Below are positions 7,568 through 16,845 of a DNA stretch of 64,000 nt, piece by piece. The stretch spans positions 992,001-1,056,000 of the forward strand of contig OY969576.1 of assembly GCA_963701245.1 (NCBI GenBank), given 5' to 3'. The position numbers and the translations under genes were made by a program. The DNA is from CAWCCP01 sp963701245 (GTDB lineage Bacteria > Patescibacteriota > Saccharimonadia > Saccharimonadales > UBA4665). Every line of letters begins with the position of its first letter. The first letter of the stretch is position 1. The notes under the pieces were generated by a model. The model did not search any database and had not been told where the DNA came from. It saw only the letters and a program-made list of their open reading frames with translations.

Positions 7568-9469
7568 ATGGGTAACAAATCAGTTTCTGCGACTAATCTT
7601 CGTACGCCGCAGCGGGTTGCTATTTTGGATGCCGGCGCTCAGTATGGCGGCTTGATTGATCGTACCATTCGTGAACTCGGGTTACGTACCGTTCTGTTGC
7701 CAATAGATACTCCCGCAAAACAATTGGAGACTTTTGCTGCAATCGTTATTTCGGGTGGTCCAAAAAGTGTGGCTGAGGCTGATGCCTATCACTGCGATCC
7801 GGATATACTTAACATTGGTAAGCCAATTTTAGGAATCTGTTACGGCTTGCAACTCATCGCCCAAATGCATGGCGGAAGTGTCGATGCAGCCGGTATTCGC
7901 GAAGATGGCCCCCAGGATATTGAAATCTTGCAAAAGTCTGCCCTTTTTAAAGGACTTGCAAAAAAACAACGAGTTTTGATGACGCATGGTATCACCGTGC
8001 TGAAAGAACCTGCCGGTTTTCAGATTACCGCCAGGAGCGGGTCATTGATTGCTGCCATAGAAAATGAAGAGCTGAGACAATATGGTGTCCAATTTCATCC
8101 CGAAGTCTATCAAACGGAATGCGGTAAAACTATTTTTAAGAATTTTCTTCTCAACATCGCCGAGCTGGTTCCCGACTACACACCTGCTGACCAGGAACAT
8201 GAAGCAATAGCTGCCATAAAATCTACGGTTGGCGACCATGATGTGGTGGTCTTCGTAAGTGGTGGTGTTGATTCTACGGTCGTCGCCGCCCTTATTGGTG
8301 AAGCAATTCCAAAAAGCCAAATACATGCCTTTCATACCGATACCGGGTTTATGAGATTGAATGAAAGTAAAAAAGTCGTTGAATCCCTAGAAAATGCCGG
8401 CATTAAGGTAACCTTGCTCGATATGGCGGATATGTTCGCCAATGCCACCGCAGTCATTGACGGTAAGGTAACCAAACCATTAAAAGAAGTGATCGACCCT
8501 CAAATAAAACGACAAATCATTGGTGACACCTTCATCAAAGTTCGCGAGAAAATATTACGTGATTATAATCTTACTGACGACAGTGTACTGGCACAGGGAT
8601 CACTCAGACCAGATTTGATTGAAAGTGGATCGGAACTGGCTAGCACAAAAGCCGAAACCATTAAAACCCACCATAACGACACCGAAGAAGTTCGCAAATT
8701 ACGTCGCAGTAACCGAGTAATTGAACCTCTACAGCAACTTTACAAGGATCAGGTTCGCGAACTTGGCACACGACTTGGATTACCAGCCGATATAGTCGAC
8801 CGACACCCCTTCCCCGGTCCTGGTTTAGCGATTCGGGTAATCTGTTCCGAACAGCCCTATCGTTTAATGAATCATGATGCAATACAGCAGCAACTTGACG
8901 ATTTCGTAACCGCCAAAGGTTTTGGAGATTTTCAAGTTCATCTTCTGCCAGTACAAACCGTCGGCGTTCAAGGTGATGGCCGAAGTTACAAATATTTGGC
9001 CGGCATTACAGGTCCGGCGGACTGGGAAAAATTGAGCCACTTAGCCGCCCTCATTCCAAATTATAATCAAGAGATAAACCGACTTGTCTATATTTTCGGT
9101 GGACCCGTTGAGCGTGACAACCTTGGAATCACACCAACTCACTTGACGAAAGACGTACTTGACGGTCTGAGACTTGCGGATGATATAGTCACAGCAACCC
9201 TAAGAGACCAAAATTTAATGTCGCATATAAGTCAACTACCGGTTATTCTTTTTCCCGTAGATTTTGGAAAAATCGGACAACGTTCAATCGCACTGCGACC
9301 ATTTATCACACCTGACTTCATGACTGGACTGGCAGCTTTACCAAATAAGGACATCCCCGAAGCAGTTATTATGAATCTTGTTGCTAAGCTCACCTCTCAG
9401 GTACCCGGCATCTCACGTATTGTCTATGACCTTTCATCCAAACCACCAGGGACAACCGAATGGGAGTAA
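7568..9469 (+). CDS. guaA: GMP synthase (glutamine-hydrolysing), long eukaryote-like form
   Basis: Aminates XMP to GMP with ammonia from glutamine. The N-terminal class I amidotransferase has nucleophile Cys91 (GICYGLQL) and the HPE dyad (His177, Glu179). The ATP-pyrophosphatase domain starts with SGGVDST near residue 231. The C-terminus ends with SKPPGTTEWE. At 633 residues it is about 110 longer than the usual bacterial enzyme. The extra length lies in the dimerisation region, where motifs such as PVQTVGVQGDGRSYKY and FITPDFMTG resemble the long eukaryotic-type GMP synthetase. It precedes the purP pair with a 70-bp gap, suggesting one purine transcript. Confidence 0.93.
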   Translation: MGNKSVSATNLRTPQRVAILDAGAQYGGLIDRTIRELGLRTVLLPIDTPAKQLETFAAIVISGGPKSVAEADAYHCDPDILNIGKPILGICYGLQLIAQMHGGSVDAAGIREDGPQDIEILQKSALFKGLAKKQRVLMTHGITVLKEPAGFQITARSGSLIAAIENEELRQYGVQFHPEVYQTECGKTIFKNFLLNIAELVPDYTPADQEHEAIAAIKSTVGDHDVVVFVSGGVDSTVVAALIGEAIPKSQIHAFHTDTGFMRLNESKKVVESLENAGIKVTLLDMADMFANATAVIDGKVTKPLKEVIDPQIKRQIIGDTFIKVREKILRDYNLTDDSVLAQGSLRPDLIESGSELASTKAETIKTHHNDTEEVRKLRRSNRVIEPLQQLYKDQVRELGTRLGLPADIVDRHPFPGPGLAIRVICSEQPYRLMNHDAIQQQLDDFVTAKGFGDFQVHLLPVQTVGVQGDGRSYKYLAGITGPADWEKLSHLAALIPNYNQEINRLVYIFGGPVERDNLGITPTHLTKDVLDGLRLADDIVTATLRDQNLMSHISQLPVILFPVDFGKIGQRSIALRPFITPDFMTGLAALPNKDIPEAVIMNLVAKLTSQVPGISRIVYDLSSKPPGTTEWE

Positions 9470-9538
9470 GCTCTAACTACCAATGAAACTATCTAGCATG
9501 TATACTTTAATAGACAATAATTGGGTAGGGGGAAACTA

Positions 9539-10552
9539 GTGTCTCAAATTCAGAGCTACAGAATTTGCACGCTTGCGAGTCATTCAGCCTTGCAAATTCT
9601 TAAAGGAGCCCGTGATGAAGGCTTTGGCACAATTGCCATTTGCGAACAACGGCATTTGCGGCCATACCAATCTTTTAATGTTGCCGATGAAATCATTACT
9701 GTTGACAGCTTCAGCGACTTACCTAGGTACGACCAGGAACTACACGATAAAAACGCGATACTTATTCCCCACGGTTCACTGATCAATGCCCTTAGCTTCG
9801 ATCAAATAGATGCCCTTCAGACACCCTACTTCGGCAATCGCAAAGTTCTGCCATGGGAAGCTGATCGAAAGCAACAGCGAGAGTGGCTCACTAAAGCCGG
9901 TATCACTGTGCCGAGAGTATTTGCAACGGCTGATGAAATTGACCGGCCTGTAATCATCAAGTTTGATGGTGCAGGTGGTGGTAAGGGTTATTTTTTGGCC
10001 CGTACTAAAGATGAGTTTACTGCTAAAATTCAAAAGTTTCCCGATCGACAGTACATCATTCAGGAATACATTGTTGGTGCACCGCTCTATATGCATTATT
10101 TCTACTCACCCCTCAATAATGAACTAGAGGTAATGAGTTTTGACAAACGCTACGAAAGCAACGTTGATTCCGTTGGTCGAATCCTTGCCCGCGATCAATT
10201 GGAGATGTCCATCGATATGTCCTACACGATTACCGGAAATATTCCGCTGGTGGTCAGAGAATCCTTATTAACACAAATTTTTGACATGGGTGAACAGGTT
10301 ATTCAAGCCTCGAAAACAATTGATGAAATGGGTTTAACGGGCCCCTTCTGTTTGGAATGTGTGATTACACCTGATCTTGAATTTATAGTGTTTGAAATAT
10401 CGGCACGTATCGTAGCCGGCACAAATCCATATATAAATGGTTCACCCTACACCGATCTAAAATATAATGAACCGATGAGTACCGGACGAAGAATAGCTCG
10501 CGAAATAAAGAATGCTTACATGCAAAATAATATGACAAAGGTCTTAGGCTAA
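9539..10552 (+). CDS. purP: FAICAR synthetase PurP (ATP-grasp, formate-dependent)
   Basis: PurP uses ATP and formate to formylate AICAR to FAICAR, replacing the folate-dependent PurH step, and is best known from archaea. The family N-terminus is clear (TLASHSALQILKGA), the glycine-rich ATP loop is intact (IKFDGAGGGKGYF), and the C-terminal ATP-grasp motifs include FEISARIVAGTNPY and GRRIAREIK. The GTG at 9539 is chosen because AGGGGG lies 7 nt upstream; an in-frame TTG at 9521 would add six residues with no ribosome site. The stop codon overlaps the ATG of the next gene by one base (TAATG), so the two paralogues are translationally coupled. Confidence 0.85.
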   Translation: MSQIQSYRICTLASHSALQILKGARDEGFGTIAICEQRHLRPYQSFNVADEIITVDSFSDLPRYDQELHDKNAILIPHGSLINALSFDQIDALQTPYFGNRKVLPWEADRKQQREWLTKAGITVPRVFATADEIDRPVIIKFDGAGGGKGYFLARTKDEFTAKIQKFPDRQYIIQEYIVGAPLYMHYFYSPLNNELEVMSFDKRYESNVDSVGRILARDQLEMSIDMSYTITGNIPLVVRESLLTQIFDMGEQVIQASKTIDEMGLTGPFCLECVITPDLEFIVFEISARIVAGTNPYINGSPYTDLKYNEPMSTGRRIAREIKNAYMQNNMTKVLG

Positions 10553-11679
10553 TGATTTCTACAACCGACATAGAGGAAATTCTAAAGGGGTACGACTTAC
10601 ACAATTTACGAATTGCGTCACTCGGCGGACATAGTGCTCTTGATGTGTGTTTGGGCGCAAAACAGGAGGGTTTTGAAACAGTTGTCGTTGCTCAGCGTGG
10701 TCGGGAACAGACCTATACAAAGTACTACAAATCACGTGATGGACGTGGCTGTGTAGACCATGTGATACTTGTCGATCATTTCTCAGATATTGCCAAACCG
10801 GCTATCCAGCAGCAACTCAGAGATCTTAATGTCCTGTTTGTGCATAGCCGATATTTTTGGGTCTACTGCGACTTCAATGAAATCGAAAATACCTTTCGAG
10901 TTCCAATCATAGGCAGCAGATTACTAGTGAGGAAAGAGGAACGTGACGAAGAGAATAATCAATACTTTCTTTTAAAAGCCGGTAATGTGCCTATACCAAT
11001 TCAATTCCAATCACCGGATGATATTGACCGTCTCTGCATTGTTAAAACCTCTGAAGCCGAGCGGTCTTATGAAAGAGCCTTTTTCTTAGTAAGTAGTCCC
11101 GAGGAATTCAAACAAAGAAGTCAGGAACTAGTACAGTCCGGTACTATTACTAAAACTTCAGTGGAGTCAGCTGTGATTGAAGAATTTATCTTAGGGCCAC
11201 AACTTAATTTAAACTTTTTTTACTCACCATTGACTGAAGAACTGGAATTACTCGGTACCGATACCAGACGACAGACAAATCTTGATGGTATCCTTCGGTT
11301 AACCGCACCAGAACAAAACGAAGTATTACAACATGTAAAGCCCAAATATATCGAAAACGGCCATCTGGCAGTTACTATCAAGGAGTCATTACTCGAACAA
11401 GCGTATAAAGCCGGTGAAGGCTTTGTCACCGCGACAAAACAAAATTACGCACCTGGCATTGTAGGACCTTTTGCGCTCCAAGGTGCCGTGACAGCCGGAC
11501 CACCAAAAGAAGAATTTAAAGTTTTCGACGTCAGCATGCGCATACCAGGTAGTCCGGGTACCATGTTTACCCCATATTCAGCTTATTTGCATGGTGAAGC
11601 TCTTAGTACTGGTAAGCGAATCGCTCGAGAAGTAAAAATAGCGGTGTCTAGCAATCGACTACGCGAAATTTTGACTTAA
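10552..11679 (+). CDS. PurP paralogue with degenerate ATP-binding loop
   Basis: A 375-residue paralogue of the preceding gene. It keeps the family N-terminus (SLGGHSALDVCLGAKQEGF), the YFYSPL-like segment (FFYSPLTEELELLG) and the C-terminal GKRIAREVK. The glycine-rich loop that binds ATP in true PurP (GAGGGKGYF next door) is replaced by charged residues (SEAERSYERAFF), and the C-terminal metal-binding stretch is also altered. It is probably not a conventional FAICAR synthetase. By analogy with archaeal second PurP copies it could be a partner subunit or have another substrate; that is inference. Coupled to purP by a one-base overlap. Confidence 0.75.
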   Translation: MISTTDIEEILKGYDLHNLRIASLGGHSALDVCLGAKQEGFETVVVAQRGREQTYTKYYKSRDGRGCVDHVILVDHFSDIAKPAIQQQLRDLNVLFVHSRYFWVYCDFNEIENTFRVPIIGSRLLVRKEERDEENNQYFLLKAGNVPIPIQFQSPDDIDRLCIVKTSEAERSYERAFFLVSSPEEFKQRSQELVQSGTITKTSVESAVIEEFILGPQLNLNFFYSPLTEELELLGTDTRRQTNLDGILRLTAPEQNEVLQHVKPKYIENGHLAVTIKESLLEQAYKAGEGFVTATKQNYAPGIVGPFALQGAVTAGPPKEEFKVFDVSMRIPGSPGTMFTPYSAYLHGEALSTGKRIAREVKIAVSSNRLREILT

Positions 11680-12878
11680 AAGTGTCCATTGCCATTGTCA
11701 CTGCCATTTATTATAGAAGTAACTAATGCCTGTCGGAATTGTTTGGGCAGCGCCATAAACAGCATCATTGCTTGCCCAGCGTATTCTGTTATTTGCTGTC
11801 GTGCTTGACGCGCAACTGACACATTATCTTGATTCATTGCTATTTCTGCACTCAACCACACATGTCCACCAGCCATAGCTACTGCTCCAACGTATCCTAA
11901 ATCCGATGGGGTAGCAGTTCTGCCATCTTTTACGCTTTCCATCATTCCGGTTGCGACCACCCATTCAGTTTCAAAGTTGTTTGCAGTCGCTCCTAGCCTA
12001 AGCATAGAGCGCAAGATCCTTTGTTTACCCACCATTGGACCCATATCGCCTTGCGCTACTACGATTAAGTCTGAAGCTTCTACAATGCCTGTCGCATTCT
12101 CCATACCGCCTCTATCTTCAATCTTTCCCCCAATTTTGGACGTATTTCCAAATGACCTGGCATCTGCGCGTGCGCCCTTTATGTCATCTCCTGATTGAGC
12201 AAAGCTAATAACCGAGTAATCGACCGCTTGACTAGCCAAGAACTGCATCCACTCTTTATCCTCCTCTAGGTAGCCAGTTTCAAATCGGGCGTTCGGTAAA
12301 TTCAGCCCTTGACGTCTACCAAATCTACCAGACCCTTTGGATACAGCTTCAAACCAACTTTCTTCTCTATTAACCCCTGCGATAACAAACGACAATGCTC
12401 CATCGAACATGAGTAACGGGTGGCCTGGCTCAACAACTTGACTGAGATCACCGGCTAGTGGAACAGGGTACGTATCTCCCTGAGCAATTAACGGCTTATG
12501 CTGGAATCTTACCGACGTACCAGGCTTAACTTCTCTATATCCCACCATACTTTCGTCTACTCTATCTTTCGGTCCTGGTGGATCAACTAGAATAGATACA
12601 TCAACTCCTTTATCGGCTGCAACCGTTCTAATTTGTTTTATACGAGTTGCGGCTTCTTCGTGAGTATTTTGCCCACCATTTACACGAAAGTGTTGTGAGT
12701 AATCTAAAAGTTGTTCAAGGACCCGTGGATCATCAGTTCGCGGACCTGCAGTAACCCAGAGGTTTATATCGGGTGGTTCAAAAGGGCCACCGTCATAAAT
12801 TCTTCGCAAAGTATCCTCACTAGGCTGCATTAATTCAGCAGAAGTAAAACCTAGTGATGGAACTTCTGTAACACTCAT
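11676..12878 (-). CDS. Divergent pyruvate-kinase-like protein lacking the C-terminal domain
   Basis: A 400-residue protein with the pyruvate kinase A/B-domain plan: an opening strand (VTAGPRTDDP), an Asn motif (FRVNGGQNTHEEA) where kinases have RxNFSHG, a B domain near residues 110-205 with the DPPGPKDR and GLNLPNA motifs, the catalytic-lysine region KIEDRGGMEN, and VVAQGDMG in place of ARGDLG. The C-terminal regulatory domain is absent and several family positions are altered. It could be a minimal kinase or a repurposed enzyme. It is convergent with the purP paralogue (4-bp overlap) and faces a long intergenic region. Confidence 0.65.
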   Translation of the reverse strand: MSVTEVPSLGFTSAELMQPSEDTLRRIYDGGPFEPPDINLWVTAGPRTDDPRVLEQLLDYSQHFRVNGGQNTHEEAATRIKQIRTVAADKGVDVSILVDPPGPKDRVDESMVGYREVKPGTSVRFQHKPLIAQGDTYPVPLAGDLSQVVEPGHPLLMFDGALSFVIAGVNREESWFEAVSKGSGRFGRRQGLNLPNARFETGYLEEDKEWMQFLASQAVDYSVISFAQSGDDIKGARADARSFGNTSKIGGKIEDRGGMENATGIVEASDLIVVAQGDMGPMVGKQRILRSMLRLGATANNFETEWVVATGMMESVKDGRTATPSDLGYVGAVAMAGGHVWLSAEIAMNQDNVSVARQARQQITEYAGQAMMLFMALPKQFRQALVTSIINGSDNGNGHF

Positions 12879-13345
12879 ATATACCTTCTTATACTTCCCT
12901 ATTATTGACCAAACTAAGACTTGATAAGCGTACTTATCCGAAAAATTACTGACTTGCTTTTACGTGGTCCGAGTAGTTTTTCCTAGAAAGTCTAGTCTTG
13001 ATTACTGGGTACTATAGCACTGTCGAAATCCAAGTCAAGGATAAACGATATGTTTCGTCAAGCTGTCTATAAGAAATCCTACATGAGTTACAACTATTCA
13101 ATACTTCTTAATAGCGTAGTAATTTAATTCGGTCAATGAAAACTAATAATTTTTACACCGATAGCGTTAAAAAGTACTTGCAATGTCTACATTTAGTGCT
13201 TACGATTAATATATACAAAAAGGCGCAACCTAAGTAACGTTAAGAAGGGTCCCAATGTTTCTTATTCATTTCACTCATAATAATAAGAAGCAAGGTATAT
13301 TAATTTCAAGAAAATGATGTATAATAAGAAACCTCACTCGAGTTT
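12879..13345. other. 467-bp AT-rich intergenic region before purF
   Basis: Separates the divergent pyruvate-kinase-like gene and purF. No ORF of plausible composition is seen. A TATAAT at 13320-13325 is the best -10 candidate for purF but has no good -35. I see no conserved purine-riboswitch core. The length suggests regulatory content or a decayed gene. Confidence 0.4.
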
Positions 13346-13375
13346 TTGGACAACAACGTTAAAGGGATCAAGCGT

Positions 13376-14863
13376 ATGCCGGTGACAGAAGACAACGAAC
13401 AATTACACGAAAAGTGTGCAGTCTTCGGCATTTATGGTAAGAAGTCGGAAGCTCAAACGGGCCTTGAAGCGGCCCGTTTGACGTTTTATGGGTTGTGGGC
13501 ATTGCAGCATCGCGGTCAGGAAAGTTCAGGTATCGCGAGTAGTGACGGCACAGAATTATACCGTCATTCGGCTAACGGGCTGGTTGCTACCGTCTACCGC
13601 GAAGAGGACTTGGAACAACTCCCCGGACATATCGCCATTGGTCACAATCGCTATTCAACCTCAGGGACAGGTGATGAGTGCTATAACCAACCATTTGTTG
13701 ATTATGAAAATGGTTTCGCATTCGCTCATAATGGCAACCTGCCTGATTATTCAAAGCTTCGCTCATTTCTTGTTAAGCGAGGTGTGAACGTCAGTAAATT
13801 AAATGATTCCGGTATGATGTCAGCTGCCATCGGCTGCTATATAGAAGATGGGTTAGATTTTGTGCAAGCCATCAAGCAAGCTTGGCCGCTGTTCACTGGT
13901 GTCTTTTCAGCTGTAGCCATGAATAAAGATACACTGGTTGCATTTAGAGACGAACACGGAATAAGACCCTTATCAATCGGTAGCTTGAGTGATGGTTATG
14001 TCATCGCATCTGAAACTTGCGCATTTGATACAGTTGGGGCTAAGTTCCTTCGTGACGTTGAACCAGGCGAACTCGTCGAAATTAACGCTAAAGGATTAAC
14101 CTCACATCGAATAGCTCGAGGTGAACAGCGTCTCGATATTTTTGAAATGGTATATTTCGCGCGACCAGATAGTCTTTTACTTGGACAACGGGTTGACGTG
14201 GTACGCCGCAACTTCGGTCGAGCTATGGCTAACGAATTCAATATTCCAGCAGACATTATTGTCCCGGTACCTGACTCCGGCATTCCAGCCGCCCTCGGGT
14301 ATTCGGAAGCAAGCGGCATTCCGTTTGAAATGGCACTGATAAAGAACCGCTATATCCACCGAACGTTTATACGTCCATCCAACCTCCTCCGCGAACGAGA
14401 CCTCAAAATGAAACTTAACCCGGTGATCGACACATTGAAAGATCAACGGGTTATTTTAGTTGATGATTCAATCGTACGCGGAACGACGATGCAGCATTTG
14501 GTAGCCATGGTATTTGAAGCTGGCGCTAAAGAAGTACACCTACTCATCACTTCTCCTCCAGTTCGTTACCCTGACTTTTACGGTATTAACACACCAAAAC
14601 AGTCAGAGCTAATTGCTGCGTACATGACCGAAGAGGAAATAACCGATTATGTTGGTGCTACTTCGCTACGTTTTCTATCCTTTGATAGCATGATCAAGGC
14701 AACCGGGTTACCTGCTGAACTCTTTTCAACTTCCTGCTTTAACGGTGTATATCCTTGCTCAATAGGCAAAAAAGCCAAAGAAATTGAGATACTCCAGCCC
14801 GGAAAAACACTGCCAAAAGAAGGTCATAAGCCTACATTGCTTGCAACAGCTCGCACCGTATGA
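13376..14863 (+). CDS. purF: Amidophosphoribosyltransferase
   Basis: First committed step of purine synthesis: PRPP plus glutamine to phosphoribosylamine. The N-terminal Ntn glutaminase nucleophile is Cys14 in HEKCAVFGIYG, so a short propeptide is probably removed as in the Bacillus-type enzyme. WALQHRGQESSGIA and GHNRYSTSG are intact. The phosphoribosyltransferase domain carries VILVDDSIVRGTT. ATG 13376 is chosen because AAAGGG lies 9 nt upstream; a TTG at 13346 would add ten residues. The TGA overlaps the purN ATG (ATGA), giving the coupled order purF-purN-purD. Confidence 0.95.
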   Translation: MPVTEDNEQLHEKCAVFGIYGKKSEAQTGLEAARLTFYGLWALQHRGQESSGIASSDGTELYRHSANGLVATVYREEDLEQLPGHIAIGHNRYSTSGTGDECYNQPFVDYENGFAFAHNGNLPDYSKLRSFLVKRGVNVSKLNDSGMMSAAIGCYIEDGLDFVQAIKQAWPLFTGVFSAVAMNKDTLVAFRDEHGIRPLSIGSLSDGYVIASETCAFDTVGAKFLRDVEPGELVEINAKGLTSHRIARGEQRLDIFEMVYFARPDSLLLGQRVDVVRRNFGRAMANEFNIPADIIVPVPDSGIPAALGYSEASGIPFEMALIKNRYIHRTFIRPSNLLRERDLKMKLNPVIDTLKDQRVILVDDSIVRGTTMQHLVAMVFEAGAKEVHLLITSPPVRYPDFYGINTPKQSELIAAYMTEEEITDYVGATSLRFLSFDSMIKATGLPAELFSTSCFNGVYPCSIGKKAKEIEILQPGKTLPKEGHKPTLLATARTV

Positions 14864-15552
14864 GCGCGAACATAGCGATTCTTGCCTCTGGCGGGGGAAC
14901 AACCGCTGAAGCTTTTATCCGTGCTCGACAGCATGGCAACATTACTACCAATGTTGGTCTGATAATCTGTAGCCGTAAAGACGCCGGGGTTTTTGATCGC
15001 ATAAAAAATCTAAACAACGAACTAGGGCTTAGCATTCCAGTCTTGCTCATCAACAGCCACACTCATCCACCAGCCGTAAATGAGAAGCTACATCGGGGAG
15101 AACAAAGTAAGGCTGAGGAAAGCACCATTCTTAGAACTCTTCAAGAAGGCCATTTTGATTTGATTGTGCAAATGGGTTATATGAAGAAAACCGGTGCTCG
15201 CATTGTTTATGAATTTGGCTGGAGACCAAACTACAAAAGTATCTATCAAGCACGAATGCTTAATACCCATCCTGGATTGTTGCCCGATTCAAAGGGATTG
15301 TTCGGTGAACTCGTCCAAGAACACGTCCTTCAACGTCATCTACCCTATAGTGGTCAAACGCTGCATATCGTTGCAGAAAAATATGATGAAGGGCCAAAAA
15401 TAGCCGAACACAAAGTTCTCGTTGAAGATGGTGATACGCCGGATACTTTGTTTGCTCGTGTCCAAGCAGTAGAAAAACTGTATCTTCCAGGTGATATAGA
15501 GAATTTTATTATCGATCAAGGGGTGTACAATAAGCTACATAAAGGAGACTAG
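14860..15552 (+). CDS. purN: Phosphoribosylglycinamide formyltransferase-type enzyme
   Basis: GAR transformylase family, 230 residues; adds a formyl group from formyl-tetrahydrofolate to GAR. The N-terminal nucleotide loop reads ILASGGGTTAEAF, more Gly/Thr-rich than the usual GSG loop. The catalytic Asn-His pair is in LNTHPGLLPDSKG, and the third catalytic acid should be the Asp in EKYDEGPKIAEH. Position between purF and purD supports the role. It overlaps purF by four bases and is followed 5 nt later by purD. Divergence from well-known PurN leaves some doubt about the exact substrate. Confidence 0.85.
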   Translation: MSANIAILASGGGTTAEAFIRARQHGNITTNVGLIICSRKDAGVFDRIKNLNNELGLSIPVLLINSHTHPPAVNEKLHRGEQSKAEESTILRTLQEGHFDLIVQMGYMKKTGARIVYEFGWRPNYKSIYQARMLNTHPGLLPDSKGLFGELVQEHVLQRHLPYSGQTLHIVAEKYDEGPKIAEHKVLVEDGDTPDTLFARVQAVEKLYLPGDIENFIIDQGVYNKLHKGD

Positions 15553-15557
15553 GCACT

Positions 15558-16832
15558 ATGGCGGAAGTGTTGGTAATAGGAAGTGGTGGCCGAGAACATG
15601 CCTTGGCATGGAAATTATCTCAGTCAGATAAAGTAGATAAAGTGTATATTGCTCCGGGAAACGGCGGCAGTACAGGTTCGATAGAGAATGTCGCAATCAA
15701 TTTTACCGATGTAGACGCGCTAGTTCGCTTTGCCAAAGAAAATCAAATAGCCTTAACAGTAATCGGTCAGGAAGCAGCGTCAGAAGCTGGGGTCGTCGAT
15801 GCCTTTCATGAAGCCGGCCTCGCAATTTTTGGACCGACCCAAGGCGCTACGAAAATTGAGTCTTCTAAAGTATTCTCTAAACACCTGATGGAAAAACAAC
15901 ATATCCCTACTGCAGCTTTTAAGACGTTCTCTGACGCCAAAAGTGCAGTAGCCTACGCCAAAACGAGACCACTACCTGTTGTCGTCAAAGCCGACGGTCT
16001 GGCAACCGGCAAAGGCGTAATTATAGGCGAAACGTATGAGGAAGTATCGAAAGCCATTGATGACATTATGATCAAGAAAAGTTTTGGCGACGCCGGCAAT
16101 AGTGTTGTCATTGAGGATTTTTTAAAGGGTCAAGAGGTATCTGTCCATGCCTTATGTGACGGTAATCAAGCTGTTATCTTTCCTGCTTCACAAGATCATA
16201 AACAAATCAACGATGGCGATAAGGGTCCAAATACTGGCGGTATGGGCGTCATTGCACCAGTTCCATGGGTAACTCCGAAGCATTTGGAAACTGTGAAACA
16301 AAAGATCGTAGACCCGGCTCTGCAGGAGCTCCGCGACATAAAAGCGCCCTTTAATGGCTGTCTCTATCCAGGCCTAATGATTGATGGTGATGCGATCAAT
16401 ATACTAGAATTCAACGCCCGTTTTGGGGATCCGGAAGCGGAAGTCTATATGCGCTTACTGGATGGAGACCTCTACGATATTTTACTTGCCTGCTCTGAAG
16501 GTAACTTAGATCCAGCAAGTGTTGCCTGGAAATCAGGCTATGCCGTCAGTGTTGTGGCGAGCTCTCCAGGCTATCCAGGTGACTACCCAAAAGGCTTGCC
16601 GATTACTGGTATAGATAAAGCTGAAGCGCTAGACGATATCGTCGTATTCCATGCTGGAACTACCCGAACAAATAAAGGTTTGGTTACCTCGGGGGGTAGA
16701 GTTTTGAATGTTACCGCAACCGGAGCAACACTGGACGAAGCTCTCAAAAAAGCCTACACCGCAATAAAACTAATCAAGTTTGAAGGCATTCACTACCGTA
16801 CGGACATTGGTAAACGCATCAAACTGACATAA
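15558..16832 (+). CDS. purD: Phosphoribosylamine-glycine ligase
   Basis: ATP-grasp enzyme making GAR from phosphoribosylamine and glycine, the step between PurF and PurN. The full length is 424 residues. Visible family motifs are VIGSGGREHALAWKL at the N-terminus, VVKADGLATGKGV at the ATP site, GPNTGGMG and LEFNARFGDPE near the metal site. AAAGGAG lies 10 nt before the ATG. Last gene of the purF-purN-purD set; the inositol-monophosphatase-like pseudogene follows in convergent orientation. Confidence 0.95.
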   Translation: MAEVLVIGSGGREHALAWKLSQSDKVDKVYIAPGNGGSTGSIENVAINFTDVDALVRFAKENQIALTVIGQEAASEAGVVDAFHEAGLAIFGPTQGATKIESSKVFSKHLMEKQHIPTAAFKTFSDAKSAVAYAKTRPLPVVVKADGLATGKGVIIGETYEEVSKAIDDIMIKKSFGDAGNSVVIEDFLKGQEVSVHALCDGNQAVIFPASQDHKQINDGDKGPNTGGMGVIAPVPWVTPKHLETVKQKIVDPALQELRDIKAPFNGCLYPGLMIDGDAINILEFNARFGDPEAEVYMRLLDGDLYDILLACSEGNLDPASVAWKSGYAVSVVASSPGYPGDYPKGLPITGIDKAEALDDIVVFHAGTTRTNKGLVTSGGRVLNVTATGATLDEALKKAYTAIKLIKFEGIHYRTDIGKRIKLT

Positions 16833-16845
16833 AATCTTTTATATA

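Noticed and set aside
12879..13345. Purine riboswitch before purF
   Set aside because: I could not find the conserved loop-loop core or a terminator hairpin; the region is AT-rich without clear paired stems.
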